64,000 nt of DNA from Prescottella subtropica (GCF_005434945.1 NZ_SKCH01000008.1:1-64000), one strand, 5' to 3'; numbered from the stretch's first letter, positions 49,153-58,635 are shown. The notes: generated by a model from the sequence alone, not told the origin. Numbers and translations: made by a program.

Positions 49153-49387
49153 GCGACGGCCTCCCACGGGTCAGACCGACCTTGCGGGTGATCCGGGCGG
49201 GCAGCCGGGACGCGACGGCGGTCGCTCCCGTGGTGCGCCGGGGGCGGGGGACGAGTTCACCGGCGCAGTTGGGGCAGCTGCCGAGTCCGGCGCGGCACGC
49301 CGCGTAGTAGGTGCACTCGTACGAGCAGATCCATGCCTCGCGGTCGCCGGGCAGGTGGGTCCGGCAGAGTTCGCAGCGGGTCTTCAT
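49136..49387 (-). CDS. DUF1272 zinc-ribbon-like small protein
   Basis: An 83-aa protein. Its first 50 residues match DUF1272: MKTRCELCRTHLP, then ICSYECTYYAACRAG and SCPNCAGEL. Seven or more Cys arranged as CxxC pairs suggest a structural zinc. The basic C-terminal tail (about 50-83) is beyond the family domain. The start follows the thioesterase stop by 12 nt; a GTG at 49396 with AAGGTGGG upstream is also possible. Its 3' end overlaps lat by 17 nt on the opposite strand. Confidence 0.8.
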
Positions 49388-49399
49388 CGTCAGCACGGT

Positions 49400-49834
49400 T
49401 CAGCCCACCTTGTAGTTGGCCAGCGCCTTCGCGACGGGGACGCCGGACGCGGTGACGATGTCGACCTCGCAGGCGGTCAGGGTGGTGCCGCGCCGCAGCG
49501 GGCGTCCCCGCCCGATCAGGTCCTCGGCCCGCGCCGGTTCGAGGAACTCGAGCGCCAGGGAGGTGGTCACGCCCCGCAGCTGCTCGGGCAGGGCGCGCCC
49601 GCACCATGCGGCGGCCATTGCGGTGATGTCGGCGAGGGCCGCGATGGCCCCGCCGTGGACCATGTCGTCGACCGTCGCGAGTTCGGGTCGCCACGGCAGT
49701 CGCAGGGTGGCCTCGTCGTCGGCCAGTTCCTCGACCGTCACGCCGAGTAGTTGCACGAACGGCGACTGCGGCACGAAGTGCTGCATCAGTTCGGTTCCGT
49801 TGCCGGCGAGCTGCCGGATCTGCTCTCTGTTCAC
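49400..49834 (-). CDS. PaaI-family hotdog thioesterase
   Basis: A 144-aa 4HBT-fold thioesterase. The core motif is DDMVHGGAIAALADITAMAA (about 56-75), with HGG the active-site turn as in PaaI/YbgC and human THEM2. LGVTVEELADDEATLRLPWR (about 29-48) and GRPLRRGTTLTACEVDI follow. It hydrolyses aromatic or acyl-CoA thioesters. I chose the GTG at 49834, which falls within the first operator-like repeat; an ATG at 49870 would overlap the TetR gene's promoter. Co-directional with the DUF1272 gene, divergent from the TetR regulator. Confidence 0.85.
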   Translation of the reverse strand: MNREQIRQLAGNGTELMQHFVPQSPFVQLLGVTVEELADDEATLRLPWRPELATVDDMVHGGAIAALADITAMAAAWCGRALPEQLRGVTTSLALEFLEPARAEDLIGRGRPLRRGTTLTACEVDIVTASGVPVAKALANYKVG

Positions 49835-49858
49835 ATGCAGACTGAATCTCACATGCAG
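49831..49858. promoter_or_regulatory. Direct repeats TCACATGCAG in the thioesterase/TetR divergent region
   Basis: TCACATGCAG occurs at 49831-49840 and 49849-49858, an 18-bp period. The second is followed by TATGTATGT, so that ACATgcagtATGT forms a short palindrome (49851-49863). It is a plausible site for the divergent TetR protein, controlling itself and the thioesterase. Confidence 0.5.
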
Positions 49859-49887
49859 TATGTATGTCAAGGGTAGGATTTCGCGTC

Positions 49888-50484
49888 ATGGCGACGTTGA
49901 GGCAGGAGCAGGCGCAGGCGACCCGGCACCGACTGGTCGACGTCGCGACGGACCTGTTCGCCCGAGACGGGTTCGCCGACGTCACGACGACCACCCTGTG
50001 TCAGGCCGCCGGTATGACCCGGGGTGCCCTCTACCACCACTTCGCCAACATGGGTGAGGTCATGGAGGCCGTCCTCGCCCGCACGGAAGGGGCGCTCGTC
50101 GACCGCGTCCACCGCGCACTCGGCACGGACGGCGATCCCCGCGACCGCCTCCTCGCGCTGGGGACGGCGTTCCTCGACGTGCTCACCGCGGACCCCACCG
50201 CCCGGCGCATCGTGTTCCTCGAGGCGCCCTCGGCTCTGGGATGGTCCCGGTGGCGGGCGATCGACCAGGGACGCTCCCTGGCGCTGATCGCGGATCTCCT
50301 CACCGCACTGGACGACCGCGGACAACTCGTCCCCGGCGTCGACCCGGACCTCGCCGCGCAGTTGCTGCTCGGCGCGATCAACGAGGCGGGCATGCGCGTC
50401 GCCGCGACCGACGGACGCGACCGCCGCGACGTCGCGACCCAACTCGAGCTCCTCACCCGCGGGCTCCTGCTCGATCCCCGGTAG
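49888..50484 (+). CDS. TetR-family transcriptional regulator
   Basis: A 198-aa repressor. The helix-turn-helix (residues 10-56) is TRHRLVDVATDLFARDGFAD, then VTTTTLCQAAGMTRGALYHHF, the typical TetR signature. The C-terminal ligand domain carries a TetR_C_33-like pattern with ADPTARRIVFLEAPSALGW (about 97-115). It is divergent from the PaaI thioesterase gene, the likely target. TAGGAT (49874-49879) lies 8 nt before the ATG and no ribosome site is seen. Confidence 0.9.
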   Translation: MATLRQEQAQATRHRLVDVATDLFARDGFADVTTTTLCQAAGMTRGALYHHFANMGEVMEAVLARTEGALVDRVHRALGTDGDPRDRLLALGTAFLDVLTADPTARRIVFLEAPSALGWSRWRAIDQGRSLALIADLLTALDDRGQLVPGVDPDLAAQLLLGAINEAGMRVAATDGRDRRDVATQLELLTRGLLLDPR

Positions 50485-50603
50485 GCCCCGGGTGGGTCCG
50501 AAGACCCCGATCCCCGGTGTTCCGGCCCACATCGGCGGTGCGCAGCCGTGAGATGTCCGACGGCCTCGTTACGATTGACACGGTCTATCGAGGAGGCAGA
50601 CGA

Positions 50604-52187
50604 GTGCAGATCACCAGCGTCGGACACGCCGGATTCCACATCCAGACCGAGGCGGGGTCGATTCTCTGCGACCCGTGGGTCAATCCCGCGTACTTCGCGT
50701 CGTGGTTCCCGTTCCCGGACAACACCGGTCTCGACTGGGACGCCCTCGGCGACGTCGACTACCTGTACGTCTCGCACCTCCACAAGGACCATTTCGATCC
50801 GGAGACGCTCGCGAAGCACGTCAACAAGGACGCCACCGTCCTGTTGCCGGACTACCCGGTGCCGGACCTCGAGCGGGAACTCCGGGGGCTCGGCTTCACG
50901 AAGTTCTTCGAGACGCAGGACTCCGTGAAACATCGGATCAGCGGCGCCGGTATCGAGGTCGCTCCGCAGGCTCCGCTCCAGCCGGGCGAGCTCGACGTCA
51001 TGATCATCGCCCTGCGCGCCCCCGCCGACGGCCCGATCGGCGACTCCGGCCTGGTCGTCTCCGACGGCGAGACCGTGTGCTTCAACATGAACGACGCCCG
51101 CCCCGTCGACATGGATCCGCTGCTCGACGCGTTCGGCCACGTCGACATCCACCTGCTGCAGTACTCGGGCGCCATCTGGTACCCGATGGTGTACGACATC
51201 CCGGCCGGCACCAAGCGCAACTTCGGCAAGCAGAAGCGTCAGCGCGGCATGGACCGCTGCCGCAGCTACATCGAGCAGGTCGGCGCCACCTGGGTGGTGC
51301 CGTCCGCGGGCCCGCCGGTGTTCCTCGACCCCGCGCTGCGCGACCTGAACGACGACCACGGCGACGAGGGCAACATCTTCCCCGACCAGATCGTGTTCCT
51401 CGAGCAGATGCGCCTGCACGGCAACGACGGCGGCCTGCTGATGATTCCCGGCTCGACCGTCGACGTCCACGGGGAGAAGGCCACCCTGTCGCATCCGATC
51501 CCGGACGCCGACGTCGATGCGATCTTCACCGACAAGGCCGCCTACATCGAGGACATGGCCCGCCGGTTGGCGCCGGTCATCGAGGCGGAGAAGGCCACGT
51601 GGGCGCCCGCCGACGGCGAGCCGCTGCTCGGGCCACTGCGGGCCAAGTTCGAGCCGATCATGGCGCAGTCCGACCTGATCTGCGACGGCATCGGCTACCC
51701 CGTCGGCCTCGTCATGGGAGACGAGACCGTCGTCCTCGATTTCCCGAACCGCACCGTGCGCGAGCCGCAGGACGGCGACGGCAAGTACCGGTACGGCTTC
51801 CGCATCGCCCCGGAACTGGTGCGCACCGTGCTGCGCGACGACGAACCGGACTGGGTCAACACGATCTTCCTGTCCACCCGGTTCGAGGCGTGGCGGGTCG
51901 GCGGTTACAACGAGTTCCTGTACACGTTCTTCAAGTGCCTCACCGACGAGCGCATCGCGTACGCCGACGGCTGGTTCGCCGAGGCCCACGACGACAGCGC
52001 GTCCATCGAGGTGGGCGGCTACGAGATCGCGCGCCGCTGCCCGCACCTCAAGGCCGACCTGTCCAAGTTCGGTGTCGTCGAGGGCAGCAACCTGACCTGC
52101 AACCTGCACGGCTGGCAGTGGGATCTCGAGACCGGACGCTGCAAGACGTCGAAGGGTCACGAGTTGCGGACGAAGAAATTGGGCTAG
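50604..52187 (+). CDS. Metallo-beta-lactamase-fold protein fused to a C-terminal Rieske [2Fe-2S] domain
   Basis: A 527-aa two-domain protein. N-terminal (about 1-270) MBL fold with the HxHxDH motif in SHLHKDHFDPET (about 57-68), the UlaG-like type. C-terminal (about 420-525) Rieske domain with CPHLKADLS (CxH) and CNLHGWQWDLETGRC (CxxH). The architecture resembles CMP-N-acetylneuraminate hydroxylase-like and other actinobacterial MBL-Rieske proteins; substrate unknown. AGGAGG 7 nt before GTG 50604 fixes the start; an in-frame ATG 51 nt upstream lacks one. Confidence 0.85.
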   Translation: MQITSVGHAGFHIQTEAGSILCDPWVNPAYFASWFPFPDNTGLDWDALGDVDYLYVSHLHKDHFDPETLAKHVNKDATVLLPDYPVPDLERELRGLGFTKFFETQDSVKHRISGAGIEVAPQAPLQPGELDVMIIALRAPADGPIGDSGLVVSDGETVCFNMNDARPVDMDPLLDAFGHVDIHLLQYSGAIWYPMVYDIPAGTKRNFGKQKRQRGMDRCRSYIEQVGATWVVPSAGPPVFLDPALRDLNDDHGDEGNIFPDQIVFLEQMRLHGNDGGLLMIPGSTVDVHGEKATLSHPIPDADVDAIFTDKAAYIEDMARRLAPVIEAEKATWAPADGEPLLGPLRAKFEPIMAQSDLICDGIGYPVGLVMGDETVVLDFPNRTVREPQDGDGKYRYGFRIAPELVRTVLRDDEPDWVNTIFLSTRFEAWRVGGYNEFLYTFFKCLTDERIAYADGWFAEAHDDSASIEVGGYEIARRCPHLKADLSKFGVVEGSNLTCNLHGWQWDLETGRCKTSKGHELRTKKLG

Positions 52188-52196
52188 TTTGACCGC

Positions 52197-53009
52197 ATGA
52201 CGACGACACCGGAGACGCCGGGTACGAGCATTGTGATCGACTCCGTCCCGAACCTGCGGGACATCGGCGGCTACCGCACCCGCGACGGCGGGGCGGTGGC
52301 CGCCGGCCGGTTCTACCGGTCGACGGACCTGAGCCGGGTCACCGTCGACGACGCACCGCGGATCGCGGACCTCGGTCTGGTCACGGTGTTCGACCTGCGC
52401 ACGCACGCCGAACGGGTGGCCGCCCCGGACCGGTTGCCGGCGTCGGCACGGGAGGTGGCGCTCGACGTACTCGCCGACCGCGCCACCAAGGCCGTGCCGG
52501 CGCAGATGAAGGCGTTCCTGGAAGATCCGTCGATCGCGGTGTCGATGATGGGGGAACGTCCGGCACACGGCTACATGCTGGACAACTACCGCGACTTCGT
52601 GACCATGCCGAGCGCGGTCGCGTCGTACCGGACGATGTTCACCGATCTCGCGGACGCCGGCACCCTGCCGGCGCTCGTGCACTGCACCACCGGCAAGGAC
52701 CGCACCGGGTGGGCGACGGCGTCACTGCTGCTGCTCCTCGGGGTGGACGAGGACGATGTCTTCCACGACTACCTGCTCACCAACGAGTTGCTGCTGCCGA
52801 CGTTCGCGAGCGCGTTCGACAAGTTCGGTGCGGCCGGCGGCGATCCGGAGGTCCTGAAGGACATCCTCGGGGTGCGGGCCGAGTACCTGCATGCGGCGCT
52901 GACGCGGATGCGGGAGACGTTCGGCACGATCGAGGGCTACTTCGCCGACGGCCTCGGCCTCGACGCGGCACGGCAGCAGCAGATCCGCGCCCACCTGCTC
53001 GACGGCTGA
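52197..53009 (+). CDS. Tyrosine-protein phosphatase, PtpB-like
   Basis: A 270-aa phosphatase of the DSP/PtpB (Y_phosphatase3) family. VPNLRDIGGYRT (about 17-28) and FYRSTDLSRVT open the fold, VFDLRTHAERV (about 64) is conserved, and the P-loop is HCTTGKDRTG (Cys about 162, Arg 168), matching the Cys-x5-Arg motif with the Lys and Asp special to PtpB. PtpB-type enzymes remove phosphate from tyrosine, serine and phosphoinositides. The -10-like TAGTTT (52185-52190) overlaps the stop codon of the gene before, 6 nt from this ATG. Confidence 0.9.
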   Translation: MTTTPETPGTSIVIDSVPNLRDIGGYRTRDGGAVAAGRFYRSTDLSRVTVDDAPRIADLGLVTVFDLRTHAERVAAPDRLPASAREVALDVLADRATKAVPAQMKAFLEDPSIAVSMMGERPAHGYMLDNYRDFVTMPSAVASYRTMFTDLADAGTLPALVHCTTGKDRTGWATASLLLLLGVDEDDVFHDYLLTNELLLPTFASAFDKFGAAGGDPEVLKDILGVRAEYLHAALTRMRETFGTIEGYFADGLGLDAARQQQIRAHLLDG

Positions 53010-53012
53010 CGC

Positions 53013-53375
53013 CTACCCGGTGATCCGCAGTGGCCGCGCGAACACCCGCGCGGCCACCAACCCGAGCCCGATACCGACGGCGTCGGCGACCGCATCCCAG
53101 ATCGAGCAGCTGCGCTGAATCGGCAGCGCCCCCTGCAGCACCTCCGACAGGCCCGCGAACACCAGCAGCCAGCCGGCGGTCCACGCCACCGAGATGCCGG
53201 CGTAGCGGGACGTGATCGCGAGCGCCGCGAACATCAGCGCGTGGGTGACCTTGTCGCTGTTCTCCGGGCCGCTCGGCACGGTGGAACCGGGGGAGAACAG
53301 CATCACGAGCACGATCACCGTGGCGATCGCGAGTGGCACGTAGCGTCGGCCGGTGTCGATTCGGATCGGTGCCAT
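53013..53375 (-). CDS. VanZ-family membrane protein
   Basis: A 120-aa membrane protein with about four helices: 14-32 (VPLAIATVIVLVMLFSPG), 43-58 (THALMFAALAITSRYA), 63-80 and 95-112. NSDKVTHALMF and SIWDAVADAVGIGLG (about 91-105) are the VanZ signatures. VanZ-like proteins are linked to low-level teicoplanin resistance but most have unknown function. The ATG shares one base with the stop of the DUF1707 gene (TGATG). Confidence 0.83.
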   Translation of the reverse strand: MAPIRIDTGRRYVPLAIATVIVLVMLFSPGSTVPSGPENSDKVTHALMFAALAITSRYAGISVAWTAGWLLVFAGLSEVLQGALPIQRSCSIWDAVADAVGIGLGLVAARVFARPLRITG

Positions 53376-53767
53376 CAGCAGCCGCCGCGACCCTTCTTCC
53401 CGAGCAGCATGACGGTCAGTGGGATCAGGAGGAAGAACACCCAGCTGTTGGCGATCGGCACGAGGAAGAACAGGGCGAGTGCCACGAGCGGCACCACCGT
53501 GATCGCGGTGCCCCGCCACGACGCCCCGCCGTGCCGGGTGTCGATGTCGGTGTCGGTGTCGGACACCGCGGGCGGGGGCGGGGTGAGCGCCGGCAGGTCG
53601 GCGAACACCGTGTCGAGCTGACCGCGCGTCACGGCCGCCGCGATCTGCCCGCTGCGTTCGTCGAATTCGGTGACCGTGAGCCGCCCGTCCCCGAAATGAC
53701 GGGTCAGGGTGTCGAGTGCCTGTTCGCGTTCGGTGGTGCTGATGCGCATGTCGGGAAGGTCGGCCAT
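53375..53767 (-). CDS. DUF1707 domain-containing membrane protein
   Basis: A 130-aa protein. Residues 6-58 form DUF1707 (MRISTTEREQALDTLTRHFG, then DGRLTVTEFDERSGQIAAAV and FADLPAL), a helical actinobacterial domain. After an acidic Asp/Thr stretch, two helices (about 86-103 and 105-122, TAITVVPLVALALFFLV, SWVFFLLIPLTVMLLG) anchor it. The function is unknown. First of a two-gene unit with the VanZ-like gene. Confidence 0.85.
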   Translation of the reverse strand: MADLPDMRISTTEREQALDTLTRHFGDGRLTVTEFDERSGQIAAAVTRGQLDTVFADLPALTPPPPAVSDTDTDIDTRHGGASWRGTAITVVPLVALALFFLVPIANSWVFFLLIPLTVMLLGKKGRGGC

Positions 53768-53792
53768 ACGGTCGAGATTACCGTCCGGAAAG

Positions 53793-53828
53793 CACTGTGC
53801 GCCCCGCGGAAACGCGGGGCGCACAGTG
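53793..53828. terminator. Perfect 16-bp hairpin between accA3 and the DUF1707 gene
   Basis: CACTGTGCGCCCCGCG (53793-53808) and CGCGGGGCGCACAGTG (53813-53828) pair fully around a GAAA tetraloop. It lies 26 nt after the accA3 stop, so it is a strong terminator candidate for that gene, and it also sits just upstream of the DUF1707 start. Confidence 0.8.
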
Positions 53829-53854
53829 TGGATCGGGTTATCCCTGGAGGGAGA

Positions 53855-55645
53855 TCACTTCAGTTCGGCGAGAACCGTGCCCTGGGTGATGGCGGCGCCG
53901 GCCTCGACCGACAGACCCGTGACGACACCGGCCTTGTGGGCGGTGACCGGGTTCTCCATCTTCATGGCCTCGAGGACAGCGATCAGATCGCCCTCGGCGA
54001 CCTCCTGGCCCTCTTCGACGGCAACCTTGACGACGGTGCCCTGCATCGGGGCGGTCACGGCGTCACCGGACGCGGCACCGGCACCGGCGCCACCGCGCTT
54101 ACGGGCCTTCGGCTTCTTACGGACGACACCGGCGGCGCCACCCGAGTTGCCGACCGAGAACGAACCGGGCAGCGACACCTCGACGCGACGGCCACCGACC
54201 TCGACGACGACCGACTGACGGGGCAGGTTCTCGTCGTCGTCCGCGGCGGCACCCGACGGGGTGAACGGCTCGATGGTGTTGTCCCACTCGGTCTCGATCC
54301 ACTTGGTGTAGACCTCGAAGCCCTCGCCGTCGCCGATGAACGCGGGGTTCTCGACGATGTGGCGGTGGAACGGGATGACCGTGGCGAGGCCGTCGACCTC
54401 GAACTCGGCGAGCGCGCGGGCGGCACGCTGCAGCGCCTGCTCGCGGGTCTCACCGGTGACGATCAGCTTGGCGAGCATCGAGTCGAACTGGCCGCCGATG
54501 ACGTCGCCGGCGACGACACCCGAGTCGACGCGGACGCCGGGGCCCGTCGGCTCCTTGTAGACGGTGATGGGGCCGGGGGCAGGCATGAAGCCACGGCCGG
54601 CGTCCTCGCCGTTGATGCGGAACTCGAAGGAGTGGCCGCGCGGGGTCGGATCCTCCTTGATGGACAGTTCCTCACCGTTGGCGATGAGGAACTGCTGGCG
54701 CACCAGGTCGATGCCGGCGGTCTCCTCGGTGACCGGGTGCTCGACCTGCAGGCGGGTGTTGACCTCGAGGAACGAGACCGTGTCGCCCTGGACCAGGTAC
54801 TCGACGGTGCCGGCACCGTAGTAGCCGGCTTCCTTGCAGATGGCCTTCGCGGACGCGTGGATGCGGGCACGCTGATCGTCGGTCAGGAACGGCGCGGGGG
54901 CCTCCTCGACGAGCTTCTGGAAGCGGCGCTGCAGCGAGCAGTCGCGGGTGCCGGCGACGACGACGTTGCCGTGCATGTCGGCGATGACCTGGGCCTCGAC
55001 GTGGCGGGCCTTGTCCAGGTACTGCTCGACGAAGCACTCGCCGCGACCGAAGGCGGCGATGGCCTCACGGGTGGCCGACTCGAACAGCTCGGGGATCTCC
55101 TCGATGGTCTGCGCGACCTTCATGCCGCGTCCGCCGCCACCGAAGGCCGCCTTGATCGCGACCGGGACGCCGTACTCCTTCGCGAACGCGACGACCTCGT
55201 CGGCGTTCTTGACCGGATCCTTGGTGCCGGCCGCCATCGGGGCCTGGGCACGCTCGGCGATGTGGCGGGCGGTGACCTTGTCACCGAGGTCGCGGATGGA
55301 CTGCGGCGAGGGGCCGATCCAGATCAGGCCCGCGTCGAGGACGGCCTGCGCGAAGTCGGCGTTCTCGGACAGGAAGCCGTAGCCGGGGTGGATCGCGTCG
55401 GCGCCGGACTTCTTCGCGGCGTCGAGGATCTTGTCGAAGACCAGGTAGGACTCGGCTGACGTCTGGCCACCGAGGGCGAACGCCTCGTCAGCGAGCTTCA
55501 CGAACTGCGCGTCCGCGTCGGGCTCGGCGTAGACGGCGACGCTACCGTAGCCGGCGTCCTTCGCGGCTCGGATGACCCGCACAGCGATTTCGCCGCGGTT
55601 GGCGACGAGCACCTTCGTGATCTGCGCGCTGGCTGGAGTGGGCAC
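53855..55645 (-). CDS. accA3: Acetyl-/propionyl-CoA carboxylase biotin carboxylase and carrier subunit
   Basis: A 596-aa alpha subunit. The biotin carboxylase domain (about 10-455) has [17 protein letters not shown], the ATP loop [12 protein letters not shown] (about 165) and [15 protein letters not shown] (about 290). The C-terminal carrier domain (about 525-596) has the biotinylated Lys in [11 protein letters not shown]. The Gly/Ala/Lys linker lies near 490-515. It carboxylates biotin with ATP and bicarbonate for AccD5 (61.8-60.2 kb) and other beta subunits. GTG start with AGGAGG 5 nt upstream. BirA, encoded at 61.9 kb, should load it. Confidence 0.96.
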   Translation of the reverse strand: MPTPASAQITKVLVANRGEIAVRVIRAAKDAGYGSVAVYAEPDADAQFVKLADEAFALGGQTSAESYLVFDKILDAAKKSGADAIHPGYGFLSENADFAQAVLDAGLIWIGPSPQSIRDLGDKVTARHIAERAQAPMAAGTKDPVKNADEVVAFAKEYGVPVAIKAAFGGGGRGMKVAQTIEEIPELFESATREAIAAFGRGECFVEQYLDKARHVEAQVIADMHGNVVVAGTRDCSLQRRFQKLVEEAPAPFLTDDQRARIHASAKAICKEAGYYGAGTVEYLVQGDTVSFLEVNTRLQVEHPVTEETAGIDLVRQQFLIANGEELSIKEDPTPRGHSFEFRINGEDAGRGFMPAPGPITVYKEPTGPGVRVDSGVVAGDVIGGQFDSMLAKLIVTGETREQALQRAARALAEFEVDGLATVIPFHRHIVENPAFIGDGEGFEVYTKWIETEWDNTIEPFTPSGAAADDDENLPRQSVVVEVGGRRVEVSLPGSFSVGNSGGAAGVVRKKPKARKRGGAGAGAASGDAVTAPMQGTVVKVAVEEGQEVAEGDLIAVLEAMKMENPVTAHKAGVVTGLSVEAGAAITQGTVLAELK

Positions 55646-55804
55646 TGAGCCTCCTGTGTTTCGCATGGTCGGGCACTGCGGCTTGCCCGGGGGCATCACC
55701 GGCAGGTGTCGGTTGGCATCTTCTTCGGAGTGTAAGCACCGCTCCGAGGGACGATGAAACCGGATAGCGGTTACACATTAGGTGCTCGACCGGAGGCCAC
55801 AACC

Positions 55805-57187
55805 CTACTGACCAGTAGAGGTTTCCGCTGCGAGAGTCGCCGTCAACGCCTGCCGGACGCGGCCCAGGAAGCGGGTCACGTTCTCGGTGGCGATCGGTGT
55901 TCCGGGGAAACGGGCCGAGACGTTCACCCCGTGCGGTGTCCGGTTCACCCAGAAGTAGACGTCGTGGGTGTAGTGCCGACTGCGCAGTGCCCGCGCCTGG
56001 ATCTCCGGCCATTCCTGCGCCATCGGCACGAACCGCACGTCCATGAACGACACCACGAAATGCGGCCGGATCGGCACGCCGAGCACCTCCTCGACGCGAG
56101 CGAACGGAATCTTCGCGGCCGGCCTCGTCGCCGAGATCGCTTCGGCCGCACGGGCGGTGGCCGACACGAATTCGGGGGCGCCGGCGATGTCGAACTCGAT
56201 GGGGGCCAGGCCGACGAACCAGCCCAGCGACGTCGCCCACCGCTGATCGTGCCGGGTGTGGACGGGGGTCACCGTGCGCAGCAGGGTGCTGCCGGTCAGG
56301 TCGAGGTTCGCCTCCGCGAGACACGCGAGGATCCCGGCGAAGAAGTTCTGCCCCGCCCGGTGGCACAGCGTGTTGAACGCCGCAGCCTGCGCCGCGTCGA
56401 ACACCCACTCCGACACCGCCCGCTGCGCGACCCGCTCGACGGGACGCGGACCCAGATCCAGCGGGAACTCCGCCAACTGCCCCTTGCTCCGCACCAGCGC
56501 GCCGCGCCACACCTCGACGGCGGGATGCCGGTGGTCGACGCCCGTCGCCGCGGCTCGCTCCGCGGCGCCGAAGTCGATGTAGCTGCCCGCCGGGACCAGC
56601 AGCGCCGGCGGGCCGGCGGTGGCCTCGGTGTACAGCGCGGTGATCTCGTTGGCCACCAGCACCACCGAGAACCCGTCGATGAGCGAGTGGTCGGCGGCGA
56701 AGAACACCGTGCATCCGCCGTCGGGATCGGAGTGTTCGAGCGTCACGAACAGGTACGCCGGCCACCGGTGCGGGGACGTCAACTCGTCGAACAGGTCACG
56801 GACCCGCTCGTAGACGGTGTCCTCGTCGAACTCGAACTCGTGCCGGACCTCGTCGAGGTCGATGCCGCCCGGGGCGACCGTGCGCCGGCGGATCGTGCCG
56901 TCGGCCTCGAGTTCGGCGTGACTGCGCAGCGGCTCGTGCCGGTCGATCCACTCGCGCACCGCGGTACGGAACGCGTCGTGGTCGAGTGGACCCTCCATCC
57001 GGAAGGCCGCACCCAGCCACGATTCGCGGCCGTCGTCGTGGGTGCCGTCCGCGGTGCGCCGCAGATGGGCCTCGTGGATGTACGACGCCGGGCGCGCGTC
57101 GTCGACCCAGGGCGAGGTGGCCTCGGGTAACCACTCGGTGAGCATGCCGGGAGAGATCGCGTAGTCCGCGAGCTCGGTGAATTCCAT
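55805..57187 (-). CDS. PapA-like condensation-domain acyltransferase
   Basis: A 460-aa protein of the polyketide-associated (PapA) group, related to the condensation domain. The catalytic HxxxDG motif is ADHSLIDGF (about 174-182). The N-terminal ELADYAISPGMLTEWLPEA is like PapA1/PapA3, and the structural DFGxx-like YIDFGAAER (about 208) and NFFAGILACLAEANL (about 289) are present. Members esterify fatty or polyketide chains to trehalose or diols. It lies between sufE and accA3, which are adjacent in mycobacteria, so it is an insertion. Trehalose lipid synthesis is a plausible but unproven role. Confidence 0.85.
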   Translation of the reverse strand: MEFTELADYAISPGMLTEWLPEATSPWVDDARPASYIHEAHLRRTADGTHDDGRESWLGAAFRMEGPLDHDAFRTAVREWIDRHEPLRSHAELEADGTIRRRTVAPGGIDLDEVRHEFEFDEDTVYERVRDLFDELTSPHRWPAYLFVTLEHSDPDGGCTVFFAADHSLIDGFSVVLVANEITALYTEATAGPPALLVPAGSYIDFGAAERAAATGVDHRHPAVEVWRGALVRSKGQLAEFPLDLGPRPVERVAQRAVSEWVFDAAQAAAFNTLCHRAGQNFFAGILACLAEANLDLTGSTLLRTVTPVHTRHDQRWATSLGWFVGLAPIEFDIAGAPEFVSATARAAEAISATRPAAKIPFARVEEVLGVPIRPHFVVSFMDVRFVPMAQEWPEIQARALRSRHYTHDVYFWVNRTPHGVNVSARFPGTPIATENVTRFLGRVRQALTATLAAETSTGQ

Positions 57188-57313
57188 CGTGGAGAATCCA
57201 TCTCTTGTCCCGCCGCGGTGGCGGCGGTGAACAGTATCGGCAGTGAACGATGTCACAGTGAAGTTGTCGGGGAGGATCGCTCGCCCGGTGGGGTGGTACG
57301 GCGGAAATTCCGG

Positions 57314-57727
57314 TCAGGAACGCAGATGCCGCTTGATGCGCGCGAGCATCGCGCTCATGCCGCGCAGGCGCAGCGGGCTGACGGCGTCCGCCAGCCCGAG
57401 CGCCGAGTAGAAGTCGTCGGGAACCGCGAGAATCGTTGCGGCGCTGTGCCCGTCGAGGCCCTGATGGAGAATCGATGCGAACCCGCGGGTGGTGGGCGCC
57501 TCGGGTGGGGCGCTGAAATGCAGCCGCACCCGATCCCGGTCACGGTCGTCGACGGACAGGAACAGCGGCGACTGGCATTCGGGGACCGGCTCCATCGCGC
57601 CCTGCTCGAGCTCCGCCGGCAGCGGCGCCAGCTCGCGGCTGAACTCGAGCAGCAACTGCAGCTTGTCCTGACCGTCGACGGCGGCGAAGTCGTCGACGAT
57701 CTCGGCGAGGCTCTCCGGCAGGCTCAC
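57314..57727 (-). CDS. SufE-family Fe-S/sulfur transfer protein
   Basis: A 137-aa protein of the SufE/CsdE fold. The N-terminal [21 protein letters not shown] (split after 18 residues here) opens the fold. The usual sulfur-acceptor Cys is in [12 protein letters not shown] (about 48-59). [20 protein letters not shown] (about 85-104) is typical. SufE carries sulfane sulfur from a desulfurase. GTG start overlaps the sseA stop by 4 nt (GTGA), so it probably works with the rhodanese rather than the suf operon. Confidence 0.88.
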   Translation of the reverse strand: MSLPESLAEIVDDFAAVDGQDKLQLLLEFSRELAPLPAELEQGAMEPVPECQSPLFLSVDDRDRDRVRLHFSAPPEAPTTRGFASILHQGLDGHSAATILAVPDDFYSALGLADAVSPLRLRGMSAMLARIKRHLRS

Positions 57728-58635
57728 GACACCGATTCCGTTGCGGCACCGGGCAGGCTGCCGGGCTGCTCACCCTTGACGATCGGCACCCGCACCACGT
57801 TGCCCCACTCGGTCCACGAACCGTCGTAGTTGCGCACGTTCGGGAAACCGAGCAGATGGGTGAGCACGAACCAGGTGTGGCTCGACCGCTCCCCGATCCG
57901 GCAGTAGGCGACCACATCGGATTCCGGCGACAGATGCCCGTAGATCTCGTCGAGCTCGGCCCGTCCCCGGAACCGGCCGTCGGGGGCCGCGGCACGCGCC
58001 CACGGGATCGACTCCGCGGTCGGGATGTGCCCGCCGCGCAGCGCACCCTCCTCCGGGTAGTCCGGCATGTGGGTGCGTTCGCCGGTGTATTCCTGCGGTG
58101 ACCGGACGTCCACGAGCGGACCCCGGCCCAGGTGTGCGAGCACGTCGTCCTTGAACGCGCGGATCTCGCTGTCGTCCCGCGCCACCACCGGGTAGCCGGT
58201 CTCGGCCGGTTCGGGGACGTCGAACGTGGTCTCCCGGTTCTCCGACAGCCACGCGTCGCGGCCGCCGTCGAGCAGGCGGACGTCCTCGTGCCCGAACAGT
58301 GTGAACACCCACAGCGCGTACGCCGCCCACCAGTTGGACTTGTCGCCGTAGATGACCACGGTGTCGGTGCGTTCGATGCCCTTGCGGCTCATCAGGTCGG
58401 CGAACGCCGCACCGTCGATGTAGTCGCGGGTGACCGGATCGTTGAGGTCGAGATGCCAGTCGATCTTCACCGCGCCGGGGATGTGGCCGATGTCGTAGAG
58501 CAGCACGTCCTCGTCCGACTCCACCACCTTCACGCCGGGTGAGCCCAGATGGACGGACAGCCACTCGGTCGAGACGAGACGCTCCGGGTGGGCATACGCG
58601 GAGAAGGCGGGATGGGGGTCGGGTGCGACGGGCAC
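57724..58635 (-). CDS. sseA: Thiosulfate sulfurtransferase (two-domain rhodanese)
   Basis: A 303-aa enzyme transferring sulfane sulfur from thiosulfate to a thiol or cyanide. The N-terminal rhodanese domain (about 20-140) is inactive but structural ([28 protein letters not shown]). The C-terminal domain has the active-site Cys in [15 protein letters not shown] (about 244-258), the CRxGxRS/T loop, and [13 protein letters not shown] (about 170). GTG 58635 has CAGGAGCC upstream. Translationally coupled to sufE, so the pair may move sulfur to Fe-S or thio-cofactor assembly. Confidence 0.92.
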   Translation of the reverse strand: MPVAPDPHPAFSAYAHPERLVSTEWLSVHLGSPGVKVVESDEDVLLYDIGHIPGAVKIDWHLDLNDPVTRDYIDGAAFADLMSRKGIERTDTVVIYGDKSNWWAAYALWVFTLFGHEDVRLLDGGRDAWLSENRETTFDVPEPAETGYPVVARDDSEIRAFKDDVLAHLGRGPLVDVRSPQEYTGERTHMPDYPEEGALRGGHIPTAESIPWARAAAPDGRFRGRAELDEIYGHLSPESDVVAYCRIGERSSHTWFVLTHLLGFPNVRNYDGSWTEWGNVVRVPIVKGEQPGSLPGAATESVS

